From positions 1,354,721 through 1,418,720 of the forward strand of contig NZ_CP118168.1 of NCBI RefSeq assembly GCF_028748105.1: 64,000 nt of DNA, read 5' to 3'. How positions within the stretch are numbered: position 1 is the stretch's first letter; each line of letters opens with the position of its first letter. Below the pieces are notes generated by a model. That model made no database searches, had not been told where the DNA came from, and saw only the letters and a list, made by a program, of their open reading frames with translations. This DNA is from Entomospira nematocerorum (lineage in GTDB: Bacteria > Spirochaetota > Spirochaetia > WRBN01). Positions 1-9,114 of this stretch are shown piece after piece. The position numbers and the translations under genes were made by a program.

Positions 1-3000
1 GAGTGCTAAGTTACTTACGGCACTAGTACGGACATTAACGCTATCTACAAAAGGAATAAAGCGAAGCACTCTCTCCAATTGACGAGACAGATACTCTTCT
101 GCAACCCCGCCAATTGGTTCTATAACAGTTTTAAGAGCATTAAAACTGTTACTATCACTATCATCTCCAGCTTGACTGTTTGATAGCTGTTGTTGATCTT
201 GTACCGCTAAACTAGGAACGAGACTCATACCTAATCGATGCATGATATCGGTTTGGGAAAGTGAAGAAGAAGTTAAGCGAAAATCATACCGATTATTAAT
301 AGCCTGATCCTCAAATTCCATTGTAATGATATGCCCATCATCCATTTTTAGATCAGCTAAAAATATAAGCATAGGATTAAATCCATACTCTTCATTGAAT
401 CGCAAAATTCCACCATTACGAATAGAAAATTCACTACTGAACATACGTATTTGACCACGCCGAATACCAATATCTCCCTCTAAATAGATAAAATTCTGAC
501 CAATAGGAGCTCCTTTTTGAATATCTAAAACTAAAATTAGCTCTTGTTCAGCTTGCGTTGTCAATTCAATTGTTGGAATAGTAGAGTCTGGTATATAAAA
601 GACAACATCATTACCCGTAATAAGTCGTAGTGGTCTATATTGAGCATCCTCTTTTGATGCCGCTTGCACTAAAAATCCGGGCTTTGGGTTACGCTTTGTT
701 GGAATGCGACGACGCTTCACTGCCTCACTATTCATGAAAAGCGAAAGTGCTCCAAGATTTCCCTGTAAACTTGCAAGATAGATATCACCTGACAATCTTG
801 CTCCTGCCGTATCACCCTCGAAAAATACCATACCCTGTGCTCGACCCTTTAGTCTTACAATGTTTTCACCAATATTAATATCGTAGTTTACCCCAATACC
901 GTCTCTTTGTGGCCCTTTTTTCGGGCGAACACTTAGTCCGACTGTATAGCTAAATGTGGGATTACCTATCTCTGCATTTCCATATAGTCCTACGACCACA
1001 CGGTTACCAAACCCACCAGCATCAATATTAATAGGATTTAGGCGTAATTTATTACTATCAATGCTGATAGTAACTCCACCAATACCTAAATTTTCGCGGG
1101 GTAAATGTAGTAGGCTCAATATTGCATCATCACTGATTCGGAAAATACCCTCTTCTAACATACCTCCAGAACGAATCGATAAATTACCTTCTATCAAACC
1201 ACGTTCAAATCCTAAAATGCGTGTACTCCCAACTCGTGTAAAAAATGGATTAAAAAAACCTAGAGGAATAATAATTTTTTTCAAATCAATATGATATTCT
1301 TCCTGATTCAAATTGAAATCTGAATGAATTACAAACCCATCTGCTCCATTCCATCTAAAAAAACCTAGAGCACTATCTGTATTATAAAGAGCCTCTAAGT
1401 TAAGACTATCAAGACCATTAACAGTGTAGGTTCCATCATCATATGCAACCATAATCCGTGAGCCACGCAGTGCCACACGCTGATTCATCATGAGAGGCTC
1501 AAAATTAAATAACAACTGCCAGGGATTTTGCAAAATATGAGAGAAAGAAATGGGGCTTTCTATTCTTTGAGGACGAAAATGTGCTGAGAATCCTAACTGA
1601 TAATCCTTATTCACTTGTGTATATTCTCCAGCTAAAGTTAAGCGTGCCTGCTGAAAATTCCCTAAAAATGTTCCACCACGAAGTAAATGATCACCATACT
1701 GAAGAGATAGTTGTGATAGGCTTAGTCCTCGCTCTGAATACTCTCCATTCATCGACCCTTGAACCATCGTATCATGATAAAATCCACGTAAAAGATTGGT
1801 TGAAAAGGATACGTTAGGATGGTTTTTTAAATGATGAATATCTAAATTAAGATTAAATAAACCCTCTAGTTCAGGAATCCTCAACCGAGCAAGTGGAAAT
1901 CGAGTAAGCTGGATAGATCCAGAAAGATCATCCTCATACTCTAGCACAACAGCATGTATCTCCCGATTCATGGGAAGATCATTACTGACCATATTCAATT
2001 GAAGTTTATGCAGTCGCTCTATTCTCTCATACTTTACATTTCCAAACAAATCCGCAAAGGTATCGTGATACCTGATTCGCCCCAAATTTCCTCCATGTTG
2101 TGTAACTTTACCACCGGTCATCTGAAAAATAAAATCATTTCCAGTAATACTAACCGATGGTATTTCCCATAGTAGTTGAGGCTCTATCTTCACTGTTGAC
2201 TCCATATTCAGAATGGGAGCATTAAGGGTGCTACGTAAGGGCATATCAACTGCAGTCAATTTACCTTGCTTTTGAATCATATCCCACTCAAAAATAGCAT
2301 ATTCATTACGAATTTGTAATTTTTCACCATCCCAGTCACCCATGAAAGCATAGTCCGTTAACAACGAAGTCAAAGCACCCGAAAAATGTGGAGTTTTAGA
2401 AAATTCGCTCTCTATATGTAATTTTGCAAAATAGTTACCCCATAGGAAAGATAGAGATTGTATATCTATCCAGTCAGGATTGGCGACAGCCGATAAACTA
2501 ATGCGATGACTTACATCTTTTTCAATAGAGAGATCACGCACTGATGCTAAAAATCGATTATCATTCCAATTAATATCAATAATACCATTAGCACTCCAGT
2601 CAGTTATCCCTGTAGGAAGTATAGATGCCTCTGCTAACGTTGCCAATGCAAAATCCTGTATATTCACAAAGAGCTCTGCACGAGGAGTAGTTCTCAGATC
2701 CAAAAGTCCAGAAATCTGCATTACACCATTAGAAGTGCTCGAAATAGGCGTAAATTCGATAAAACTTCTATAAATTTTGGATTCCGGGAATAATAGTAAG
2801 GAGAGATCTCCTAACATCGTATGATTATACGATAGCTTGTTACTACTTACTTGCAAAAAATGCGTTTGATCCAATAACAATAACTCTACATCAAGTGGCT
2901 TGGGAGCATCCCAAAATATATTAAGAGTCCCCTGTGGAAGACGCGTTTTCCAATCAACAATACCACTAAAGCGTGCGTATGATAGGTTTTCATACTGGAT

Positions 3001-4155
3001 CTCTAGATTTCTCACCTGTAATTGTCGAATATTCCCCGTTGCGCTCACCTGAACCCGAATATCCTGTTCAGCATAGCGTAAAGCTAAAAGTAAATCTCCA
3101 CCATAGTACAACAAGCTTTGATCCGGGTAATAAAATAAGGATGCAAAGCCATCTAAGTATTGAAATAGAGCACTACTTTTTTCAATACTTGGATGGTGTA
3201 AAAATTCTTGTGGAGAAAACTGATACGCATTGAACCCTGTATAGAGACTTCTTTCCACAGCATCAATACGAACACCATAGTCTATGGGCAGTGAGTCTAC
3301 ATTTTTACGAATATTCAATACCCCATCACGCCATTGTACACGCATACCCTGTTCTTCTATATTGATAATATTTTGATAAGTATTAGTCACATCAAAACGT
3401 AAATCGCCAAATAGCAAATCTTGTGCTACCTGTCCAGAGACACGTAAGGGTAATTTAACATATATATCAGGATAGAGCATCAACTCTGGAATCGCAGATA
3501 GCTCAATTTGATAAAGATTATTAACAGGATTAATAGTAAAGAGTAAATTACCCATAACGAACGTTCCCCACTGCGCTCTATAGTGCACATTAACATTACG
3601 CAGTGATAATTCTAATTGTAGTCCGCTAATATTCATCCCATCTAGAAGAAAGGTAAAAATGGAATTACTCAGCAACTGAATACTATTTTCCAAATTAAAC
3701 TCACTAGATTCGACACTATCGTGATCTGTAGTCTTTTCTATTGACTCAGATAGCCCATCCAACTGCTCAATATCTGCCTGAACTCCATTGATGTCAATTT
3801 TTCTTACCAAACTAATATCATGACGTCCCATAATAAGAGCAAATGCATCAAAATGAATTGTCAATCGATTTGCAGCAATCTGCATTCCTTTCCCGTGTAT
3901 TGCAACGCCATTAACATGAAACCAACCCCAAAATGTCGGAGAAATAGAAGTATACTCAATCCTAACATCAAAAGCACGTTCTATCTGAGTCAATACTTCC
4001 TCTTGAAAATATTGACTTTTCCGAAGTATATAGTTCCTACTAACTCCAGCTACCACCACTATCATGATCAACAAAACCACCAAAACTACATAACGAATCC
4101 AATCATATCTATAGAGAAGATCTACCTGTTTTTTTGAATGTTGTATCTCTGCCAT
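1..4155 (-). CDS. TamB-like (DUF490) translocation/assembly protein, truncated by window edge
   Basis: A very long leftward reading frame starts at the ATG at 4155 (AGGA Shine-Dalgarno upstream) and is still open at base 1; no in-frame stop was seen in the many lines I checked, giving at least 1385 codons. The N-terminus has one membrane helix (about residues 20-40, YVVLVVLLIMIVVVAG), then an AsmA-like stretch and long beta-rich repetitive sequence, as in TamB, which spans the periplasm and helps move proteins or lipids to the outer membrane. The edge of the window lies in the C-terminal TamB-type region. It is the last visible gene of the exbB-exbD-tonB run (28 bp after the TonB-like gene), hinting at a shared envelope role. 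TamB assignment rests on architecture and length rather than a diagnostic motif; another AsmA-clade protein is possible. Confidence 0.75.
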   Translation of the reverse strand, partial: MAEIQHSKKQVDLLYRYDWIRYVVLVVLLIMIVVVAGVSRNYILRKSQYFQEEVLTQIERAFDVRIEYTSISPTFWGWFHVNGVAIHGKGMQIAANRLTIHFDAFALIMGRHDISLVRKIDINGVQADIEQLDGLSESIEKTTDHDSVESSEFNLENSIQLLSNSIFTFLLDGMNISGLQLELSLRNVNVHYRAQWGTFVMGNLLFTINPVNNLYQIELSAIPELMLYPDIYVKLPLRVSGQVAQDLLFGDLRFDVTNTYQNIINIEEQGMRVQWRDGVLNIRKNVDSLPIDYGVRIDAVERSLYTGFNAYQFSPQEFLHHPSIEKSSALFQYLDGFASLFYYPDQSLLYYGGDLLLALRYAEQDIRVQVSATGNIRQLQVRNLEIQYENLSYARFSGIVDWKTRLPQGTLNIFWDAPKPLDVELLLLDQTHFLQVSSNKLSYNHTMLGDLSLLLFPESKIYRSFIEFTPISSTSNGVMQISGLLDLRTTPRAELFVNIQDFALATLAEASILPTGITDWSANGIIDINWNDNRFLASVRDLSIEKDVSHRISLSAVANPDWIDIQSLSFLWGNYFAKLHIESEFSKTPHFSGALTSLLTDYAFMGDWDGEKLQIRNEYAIFEWDMIQKQGKLTAVDMPLRSTLNAPILNMESTVKIEPQLLWEIPSVSITGNDFIFQMTGGKVTQHGGNLGRIRYHDTFADLFGNVKYERIERLHKLQLNMVSNDLPMNREIHAVVLEYEDDLSGSIQLTRFPLARLRIPELEGLFNLNLDIHHLKNHPNVSFSTNLLRGFYHDTMVQGSMNGEYSERGLSLSQLSLQYGDHLLRGGTFLGNFQQARLTLAGEYTQVNKDYQLGFSAHFRPQRIESPISFSHILQNPWQLLFNFEPLMMNQRVALRGSRIMVAYDDGTYTVNGLDSLNLEALYNTDSALGFFRWNGADGFVIHSDFNLNQEEYHIDLKKIIIPLGFFNPFFTRVGSTRILGFERGLIEGNLSIRSGGMLEEGIFRISDDAILSLLHLPRENLGIGGVTISIDSNKLRLNPINIDAGGFGNRVVVGLYGNAEIGNPTFSYTVGLSVRPKKGPQRDGIGVNYDINIGENIVRLKGRAQGMVFFEGDTAGARLSGDIYLASLQGNLGALSLFMNSEAVKRRRIPTKRNPKPGFLVQAASKEDAQYRPLRLITGNDVVFYIPDSTIPTIELTTQAEQELILVLDIQKGAPIGQNFIYLEGDIGIRRGQIRMFSSEFSIRNGGILRFNEEYGFNPMLIFLADLKMDDGHIITMEFEDQAINNRYDFRLTSSSLSQTDIMHRLGMSLVPSLAVQDQQQLSNSQAGDDSDSNSFNALKTVIEPIGGVAEEYLSRQLERVLRFIPFVDSVNVRTSAVSNLAL

Positions 4156-4183
4156 GCTTATTAACTTGTCCTAATGTATTATT

Positions 4184-5389
4184 CTATTGAAATCTAATTG
4201 TCAAAATACCTATCTGTGTACCCTTTCGTTGTGTTGAAACATCATTAAAAACCATTGTGAGCAATCCTTCAATAATACGTTGGTCAAGCTCACTACTACC
4301 GCTACCGGATCCAATCATGACAGCTTGCATCACGACTCCATCTGCTAAAATTGATAATCGTACTCGTACGTAAGCAACTTTTGTGTAATATGTTTGCTTT
4401 TGTAAGAAAGTAAAGTCTGGTTCCCTAACAATATGTCGTGCTCCAGTTTGAAGAGTATACCGTGCATCATCAACGACTATCTGCTCCTCTGCTGAATTTA
4501 CCTCCGGTTGGTTCTGAAGGAATCCCCACTCTTCCCCGAGCTCTGCTTTCTGTGTCGTATCACTTGTATTCTCATTATCCAAGGCTTTGTCACCTATCGA
4601 TTCATTTTTATCATCTATAGTTTCTGAAATATCTGCCTTCTCCGGTGGACTCTGGGTAACCGGAGGCGTTGGCTCTTTTGGCTTAACCGGTGGGCTCTGC
4701 GTAACCGGTGGTGTTGGCTCTTTTGGCTTAACAGGTGGGCTCTGCGTAACCGGTGGTGTTGGCTCTTTTGGCTTAACAGGTGCACTCTGCGTAACCGGCG
4801 GTGTTGGCTCTTTTGGCTTAACAGGTGGGCTCTGGGTGACCGGCGGTGTTGGCTCTTTTGGCTTAACAGGTGCACTCTGCGTAACCGGCGGTGTTGGCTC
4901 TTTTGGCTTAACAGGTGCACTCTGCGTAACCGGCGGTGTTGGCTCTTTTGGCTTAACAGGTGCACTCTGCGTAACCGGTGGTGTTGGCTCTTTTGGCTTA
5001 ACAGGTGCACTCTGCGTAACCGGTGGTGTTGGCTCTATTAATTCTATGGCAGGTATCTCCACTCCTCTTTCTTGGGCTACAGAAGAGAGATCCATATCAT
5101 CGCCATCAAATTGAGATGGACTATTTATTCTAGAGGTGTCGATCATGGCATCCTGCTGGTAAAGATCTAGGGGTATCTCTTTTAATTGAGGAGCACGCAT
5201 TAATGATTGAGAGGAATCATGCCATATTTCTTTATATCTAGAGGTAGATCCGCTATACATGCTAATCTGAAATACTGGTTGACGGGAATGCAATTTAATA
5301 AAAAATGAACTACCAAAGAGCAATAGATGGATGAATATAGAAAATAAAACAGCCTGAGTAAACCACTCTTTACGCTTATATTGTTGCAT
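4184..5389 (-). CDS. TonB-like energy transducer with proline-rich repeat spacer
   Basis: This 401-residue protein has a short cytoplasmic N-terminus, one membrane helix (about residues 14-33), an extended acidic/proline-rich spacer and a C-terminal domain (about 330-401) of TonB type (YTKVAYVRVRLSILADG...). TonB couples the inner-membrane proton gradient, via ExbB/ExbD, to outer-membrane transport. The exbD and exbB genes lie directly upstream with 5-bp gaps, which supports the call. The spacer carries nine copies of a 15-residue unit (EPTPPVTQS[A/P]PVKPK, residues 119-253). The prolines should make a stiff extended rod crossing the periplasm, and copy number would set its reach. TolA-like function is the main alternative. 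Confidence 0.8.
   Translation of the reverse strand: MQQYKRKEWFTQAVLFSIFIHLLLFGSSFFIKLHSRQPVFQISMYSGSTSRYKEIWHDSSQSLMRAPQLKEIPLDLYQQDAMIDTSRINSPSQFDGDDMDLSSVAQERGVEIPAIELIEPTPPVTQSAPVKPKEPTPPVTQSAPVKPKEPTPPVTQSAPVKPKEPTPPVTQSAPVKPKEPTPPVTQSPPVKPKEPTPPVTQSAPVKPKEPTPPVTQSPPVKPKEPTPPVTQSPPVKPKEPTPPVTQSPPEKADISETIDDKNESIGDKALDNENTSDTTQKAELGEEWGFLQNQPEVNSAEEQIVVDDARYTLQTGARHIVREPDFTFLQKQTYYTKVAYVRVRLSILADGVVMQAVMIGSGSGSSELDQRIIEGLLTMVFNDVSTQRKGTQIGILTIRFQ
4631..5035 (-). repeat. 45-bp tandem repeat array inside the TonB-like gene
   Basis: Nine in-frame 45-bp units encode EPTPPVTQS followed by APVKPK or PPVKPK; the last unit is degenerate (PPEKAD). Units differ at few positions, including silent third-position changes, so the array appears recently homogenised. 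Because 45 is divisible by 3, other frames are also open across it and create spurious ORFs on both strands. Confidence 0.95.
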
Positions 5390-5394
5390 TTTTT

Positions 5395-5811
5395 CTACTC
5401 CACGTTCTCTACACCGAGACTAACTCCAGATGCTCCTGCTTGTTTCATTGCATCCATTAGACGCATAACTCTTCCATAATCAGCATTTTCCGATGCTAAT
5501 AATAAAATTTGAGTAACACCCAATGATGTAATTTTATCTTTCAGTGAAGGAATAAAGATAGATTCAGCAACAAACTCATCATTAATCATATAGCCCAACT
5601 CTTCTGCACGTACAATGACAACTAACTGTTCCATTGGATACCTATTCTCCGGTTGCTGTGCTTGCGGTATATCAACATCAAAGCTATGAATATTTCCTTC
5701 ATTAGTATTCAACATGAAAAATAATAAAACCAAAAACATAATATCAAGTAGTGGAGCAATCATTAAAGATTGATCGACCTTAAGTCTGGTTCGAATTCCT
5801 TTATGGTGCAT
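5395..5811 (-). CDS. exbD: ExbD/TolR family biopolymer transport protein
   Basis: A 138-residue protein with a basic N-terminus, a single membrane helix (MIAPLLDIMFLVLLFFML, about residues 17-34) and a small periplasmic domain ending KQAGASGVSLGVENVE. The aspartate in the LLDIMF motif is the proton-path residue of ExbD/TolR. It sits between exbB and the TonB-like gene with gaps of 5 bp on both sides, so co-transcription and probably translational coupling are likely. The ExbD versus TolR choice follows from the TonB-like neighbour; there is no tolB or pal in view. Confidence 0.88.
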   Translation of the reverse strand: MHHKGIRTRLKVDQSLMIAPLLDIMFLVLLFFMLNTNEGNIHSFDVDIPQAQQPENRYPMEQLVVIVRAEELGYMINDEFVAESIFIPSLKDKITSLGVTQILLLASENADYGRVMRLMDAMKQAGASGVSLGVENVE

Positions 5812-5816
5812 ACTTT

Positions 5817-6425
5817 TTACAACCTAACGCCTTTGTTCGACAAGATTTCCGATATAAGCCGCTCAAAATGTTCTCCACGACGTGTAATGGCTTCAATAAA
5901 ATAATTGTAAAAAAATAGCGAAGGGATCGCAATCATTAAACCGGCCGCAGTTGTTACTAAAGCAGAGGCGATTCCACCTGCAAGAACGTAAGGGTTACTT
6001 GTTTGATGTAAATTCATCTGACTAAATGCTGTAATCATACCCAAAACCGTTCCGAGAAGACCCATCAATGTAGCAATATTAGCAATAGTAGACAAATATG
6101 TAATACGCCGTTCCATTAAGGCTAGACGATTACGTGCGATAATTTCCAATCGAGTGCGTAATTGATCTTCCAAGGCAAAACGGTTTGAAGCAGCATAACG
6201 TAAAAGGACACTCTCTGGTGCTCGACTCTCTCCAAGAGCCTCCAATGTTGCATCATACTTTCCCGCTGTATATAGAGCACCAACGCGCCTTGTCAAAGCA
6301 CTATCTTCCTTAATACTGGAAAAATATAAAAACCGCTCGATGACGATCGCAGTTGCGACAATACTCAACACAATTAAAGGTGTTAACACTATGATGTTAT
6401 CTATAATTAATTCCACTACACGCAC
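5817..6425 (-). CDS. exbB: ExbB/TolQ/MotA family proton channel
   Basis: A 202-residue protein with three membrane helices: one near residues 10-30, and two in the C-terminal half (ANIATLMGLLGTVLGMITAF and the AGGIASALVTTAAGLMIAIP region), which is the MotA/TolQ/ExbB proton-channel signature. It forms the stator-like inner-membrane complex with ExbD and the TonB-like protein encoded next. It is the first gene of the leftward exbB-exbD-tonB-tamB run; about 50 bp separate it from rsmG upstream. Confidence 0.9.
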   Translation of the reverse strand: MRVVELIIDNIIVLTPLIVLSIVATAIVIERFLYFSSIKEDSALTRRVGALYTAGKYDATLEALGESRAPESVLLRYAASNRFALEDQLRTRLEIIARNRLALMERRITYLSTIANIATLMGLLGTVLGMITAFSQMNLHQTSNPYVLAGGIASALVTTAAGLMIAIPSLFFYNYFIEAITRRGEHFERLISEILSNKGVRL

Positions 6426-6475
6426 GCGATGTTCCTTTTCTTCCCTTCAGTCTCTTTATAAGATAGCATAAATTC

Positions 6476-7093
6476 TTATGGTTCTACAATAAGTAAATGT
6501 CGCTCCTTTTTAAGATAGAGACTTTCTAGCTCTTCTACTCGACAACGATATCCTGCTTCCTCTAATAGCTGCTTCTCTAACATGACAACGTCTCTCCTAC
6601 CCTTATACGCAATAATTTGCGGAGCAACCTGTAATAAAAGTCGTACTAATGTCGGATCCATTGTTGTTAATGCTCGAAAAGTTACAGCGTCAAAATGCCT
6701 CTTCACATTTTTAAGATCATCATGTATCACCGTAAGATTAGTAAGCTTCAACTTCAACTGCATCATCAGCAAAAACTGTGCGCGTTTCTGCATACGTTCG
6801 ATCAACGTAACCTGTAAATCCGGACATGCAATCGCAAGGATAATCCCTGGAAATCCTGCACCGCTTCCCACATCTACAATCGAAGAAGGCTGCAAATGAT
6901 GAATAATGGGTAATGCACGTAAGCTATCTAAAAGATGATCATTCAACAAAGCATCGCCAACGGCTTCCGTGAGCCCCAAAGGACTACCCATTCGTTCAAT
7001 ATTTTCTAAAAAGCGATAAAAAACATCCACCTGCCATGCCTCAAACTGATGTTGCTCCTGCTGCAGTGCTTGTACTAATCGTTCTTTCTCCAT
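6476..7093 (-). CDS. rsmG: 16S rRNA (guanine-N7) methyltransferase RsmG
   Basis: RsmG uses S-adenosylmethionine to make m7G in the 530 loop of 16S rRNA. The protein has the family's SAM-binding motif SIVDVGSGAGFPGI, the preceding HLLDSLRALP helix and later VTFRALTTMDP. The frame is open to a GTG at 7144, but the ATG at 7093 follows a GGGAG and gives about 36 residues before the SPLGLTEA segment, matching the usual family N-terminus, so I chose it (205 residues). It lies upstream of exbB on the same strand. Confidence 0.9.
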   Translation of the reverse strand: MEKERLVQALQQEQHQFEAWQVDVFYRFLENIERMGSPLGLTEAVGDALLNDHLLDSLRALPIIHHLQPSSIVDVGSGAGFPGIILAIACPDLQVTLIERMQKRAQFLLMMQLKLKLTNLTVIHDDLKNVKRHFDAVTFRALTTMDPTLVRLLLQVAPQIIAYKGRRDVVMLEKQLLEEAGYRCRVEELESLYLKKERHLLIVEP

Positions 7094-7222
7094 ATACTCC
7101 CTATTCGTAGTGCAGCGATGTCCCAATTTTAGGTATTCATACACCCTCTCAATCTTATCACAAAGCTACTACTAAGACAAGAGAATATCATCAAAAATCC
7201 TGAATTTAATAGAATAAGAGAC

Positions 7223-7252
7223 TTGACAATATGTACCCATTTAGACGATAAT
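7223..7252 (+). promoter_or_regulatory. sigma-70 type promoter for the HPr-domain gene
   Basis: TTGACA, 18-bp spacer, GATAAT. Transcription would start near 7259, leaving a leader of about 115 nt before the ATG at 7375. Confidence 0.55.
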
Positions 7253-7374
7253 GAGGATATAAGGTGCAAATTAATAATGCAAAATCAGCAAAAGATAAAG
7301 CGTCATTTTTGTTTCGCTATCTGTCATGTTCTTTATCAATTTTCAAGCTCAGAAATGAGGGTTATGTTTAACTC

Positions 7375-9114
7375 ATGAACATTATTAGTCTCTTAAGTAA
7401 TAAGTCGAACGCTCGTGAAAAGGCCTTTACAAAAGGCTTACGCCTTAAATCAAAGACGTTCCTTGCTCTATTGCATTATGCCAATGAACGCTCCTTAGAA
7501 CCTGAAATTTTTGATCGTATCCTCTGTAACCAATTACAAGTGAAAGGCTCAGAGTTAGAGGAATTTCTCGATGTTGCTGGTGCCCTCTCTAATAAGTACT
7601 GGTATCCCTTTCGAAAATCCGTAGCAATGGTCAAAATTTTTAGTATTATTCACTACAAATTTCTACATATCACCGACAGTTTAGAAAGATACAAACTACT
7701 ACCTGTTGATGGTGACTTTATAGAAGATCTTAAAAAACATACGGCCTTCACACAGATCACGCTGGTGGAGAGTACACAATTTTGTCTAGATAAAGCAAAG
7801 CAGTCTGGACTGGATCTTCATAGTGATAGTCTTATTGATAGTATGGAGAGTGAAATTCCATCTCAGTACGTCTTACCAGCAACACGTATTATTAGGCACG
7901 ATACACAGCCAGGTGTTACAGTAGTTAAATTAGCAACAGAATTTTTAACACTCTCAGGTGCAAATAGTATTTTTGAAGCAGCACAAGAACTCTCACAAGG
8001 CGAGTCGCTAGATAAATTTATTCCCCATCCGCTAAATGCAGAAGATCTACGCTGGATGGAGACACGCTTTCATAATCTTCAAAGCTTTTATGATACCTAT
8101 GTTCTTGGATCTGATCTGACACAACAAGATCAAAATATTCCTGCACTCCGTGGCCTTATCTCTCTTATTTACCACTTACTCATCGTATTAACTCAAGCAA
8201 TTCACTACTATCAACGCCACTATCTTGCCTTTAATACGGAACATAAAATACGATTTTTTAAGACAAAACAAGCACACTATCGTCACTTACCAGCTATTAT
8301 CAATTTTAGTCTTATTTATGCCGATCGCTACCGTAAAGCTGGGCGTCAATTATGTCATCAGATGTTGCGTCAATATGCGGAAAATGGGAGTATTGAAGTT
8401 CCTGTTCCAAGCTATCGTGGATTCCATGTGCGTCCGTCAACGCTTATCTCAAAAATCGTCCTCCACTACGGCAGCGAGGTAACAATGCGACTCTACGATC
8501 AAAGTTATAATGCTGCTCTTCCCTTAGAATTATTTCGTGCGAATGAGACAATTAATGCCATTAAACGCACATCTATATTTGAAATTTTAGAATCAAGTGA
8601 AGTCTATAACCGCTTTATTGAGAGATTTGGTACTTCATTTGACTTTTTTTTTCGCTATCTAGGACAAGAAGATCCACTAACAAAATTTGATGAATTTCAA
8701 GAAATGCTGGAAAAAATTAAGGAACTAGCACCCGAAGTAGCCCAAGAAATTGTGGTAATGCCATCTTTTCTCAATGAAGCTCAGCCTTATTACTTTAAAC
8801 TGTTAAGAGCCGTAGGAAAAGATATTCTCTTGGAACTATTGGAGCAAAAAAAGATCATTGCATACGAGCCATTTTTTAATTTTGATGGTACTCGTGATGA
8901 AGAGGGTGAAACATTACTAGAATTCATGAGACGTGCACTCACACGTTATATGGCTCTGGGTAAAATGGACTGTTATATCAATGTAACAGTCATCTTTGAA
9001 GGAGATACCAGAGTCTTATCGGATATCAAAATATTAGCTAATAGTGGATATGGAGAGGATCGCTTTGGTAATAATATCATGCTACCAAGCGAACTCTCTT
9101 ACCTTAGTCATTAG
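7375..9114 (+). CDS. Large protein with embedded HPr-like domain
   Basis: The 579-residue product is mostly helical and not recognised overall. Around residues 343-400 it contains an HPr-like segment: PSYRGFHVRPSTLISK keeps the Gly-x-His-x-Arg-Pro active-site pattern of the PTS phosphocarrier HPr (His351, Arg353, Pro354). HPr His is phosphorylated by enzyme I, so this may be a phosphorylation-responsive protein rather than a free carrier. No signal peptide is seen. The ATG at 7375 follows an in-frame TAA at 7369-7371; its best Shine-Dalgarno (GAGGG) is 13 nt away, unusually far, and an upstream short ORF overlaps it by ATGA. The 3' end overlaps the convergent TPR gene by 11 bp. Function is unknown. 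Confidence 0.7.
   Translation: MNIISLLSNKSNAREKAFTKGLRLKSKTFLALLHYANERSLEPEIFDRILCNQLQVKGSELEEFLDVAGALSNKYWYPFRKSVAMVKIFSIIHYKFLHITDSLERYKLLPVDGDFIEDLKKHTAFTQITLVESTQFCLDKAKQSGLDLHSDSLIDSMESEIPSQYVLPATRIIRHDTQPGVTVVKLATEFLTLSGANSIFEAAQELSQGESLDKFIPHPLNAEDLRWMETRFHNLQSFYDTYVLGSDLTQQDQNIPALRGLISLIYHLLIVLTQAIHYYQRHYLAFNTEHKIRFFKTKQAHYRHLPAIINFSLIYADRYRKAGRQLCHQMLRQYAENGSIEVPVPSYRGFHVRPSTLISKIVLHYGSEVTMRLYDQSYNAALPLELFRANETINAIKRTSIFEILESSEVYNRFIERFGTSFDFFFRYLGQEDPLTKFDEFQEMLEKIKELAPEVAQEIVVMPSFLNEAQPYYFKLLRAVGKDILLELLEQKKIIAYEPFFNFDGTRDEEGETLLEFMRRALTRYMALGKMDCYINVTVIFEGDTRVLSDIKILANSGYGEDRFGNNIMLPSELSYLSH

Noticed and set aside
956..4137. Several short plus-strand frames in the first 4 kb
   Set aside because: They lie opposite the continuous TamB-like frame and show no family features or ribosome sites.
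4631..5035. Regular repeats that could suggest a CRISPR array
   Set aside because: The units are contiguous with no unique spacers and are in frame within a protein gene.
4587..5114. Long frames on the plus strand and a second minus frame over the TonB repeat region
   Set aside because: They are produced by the 45-bp repeat, which keeps several frames open; the products are monotonous and lack ribosome sites, while the TonB-like frame has real end domains.
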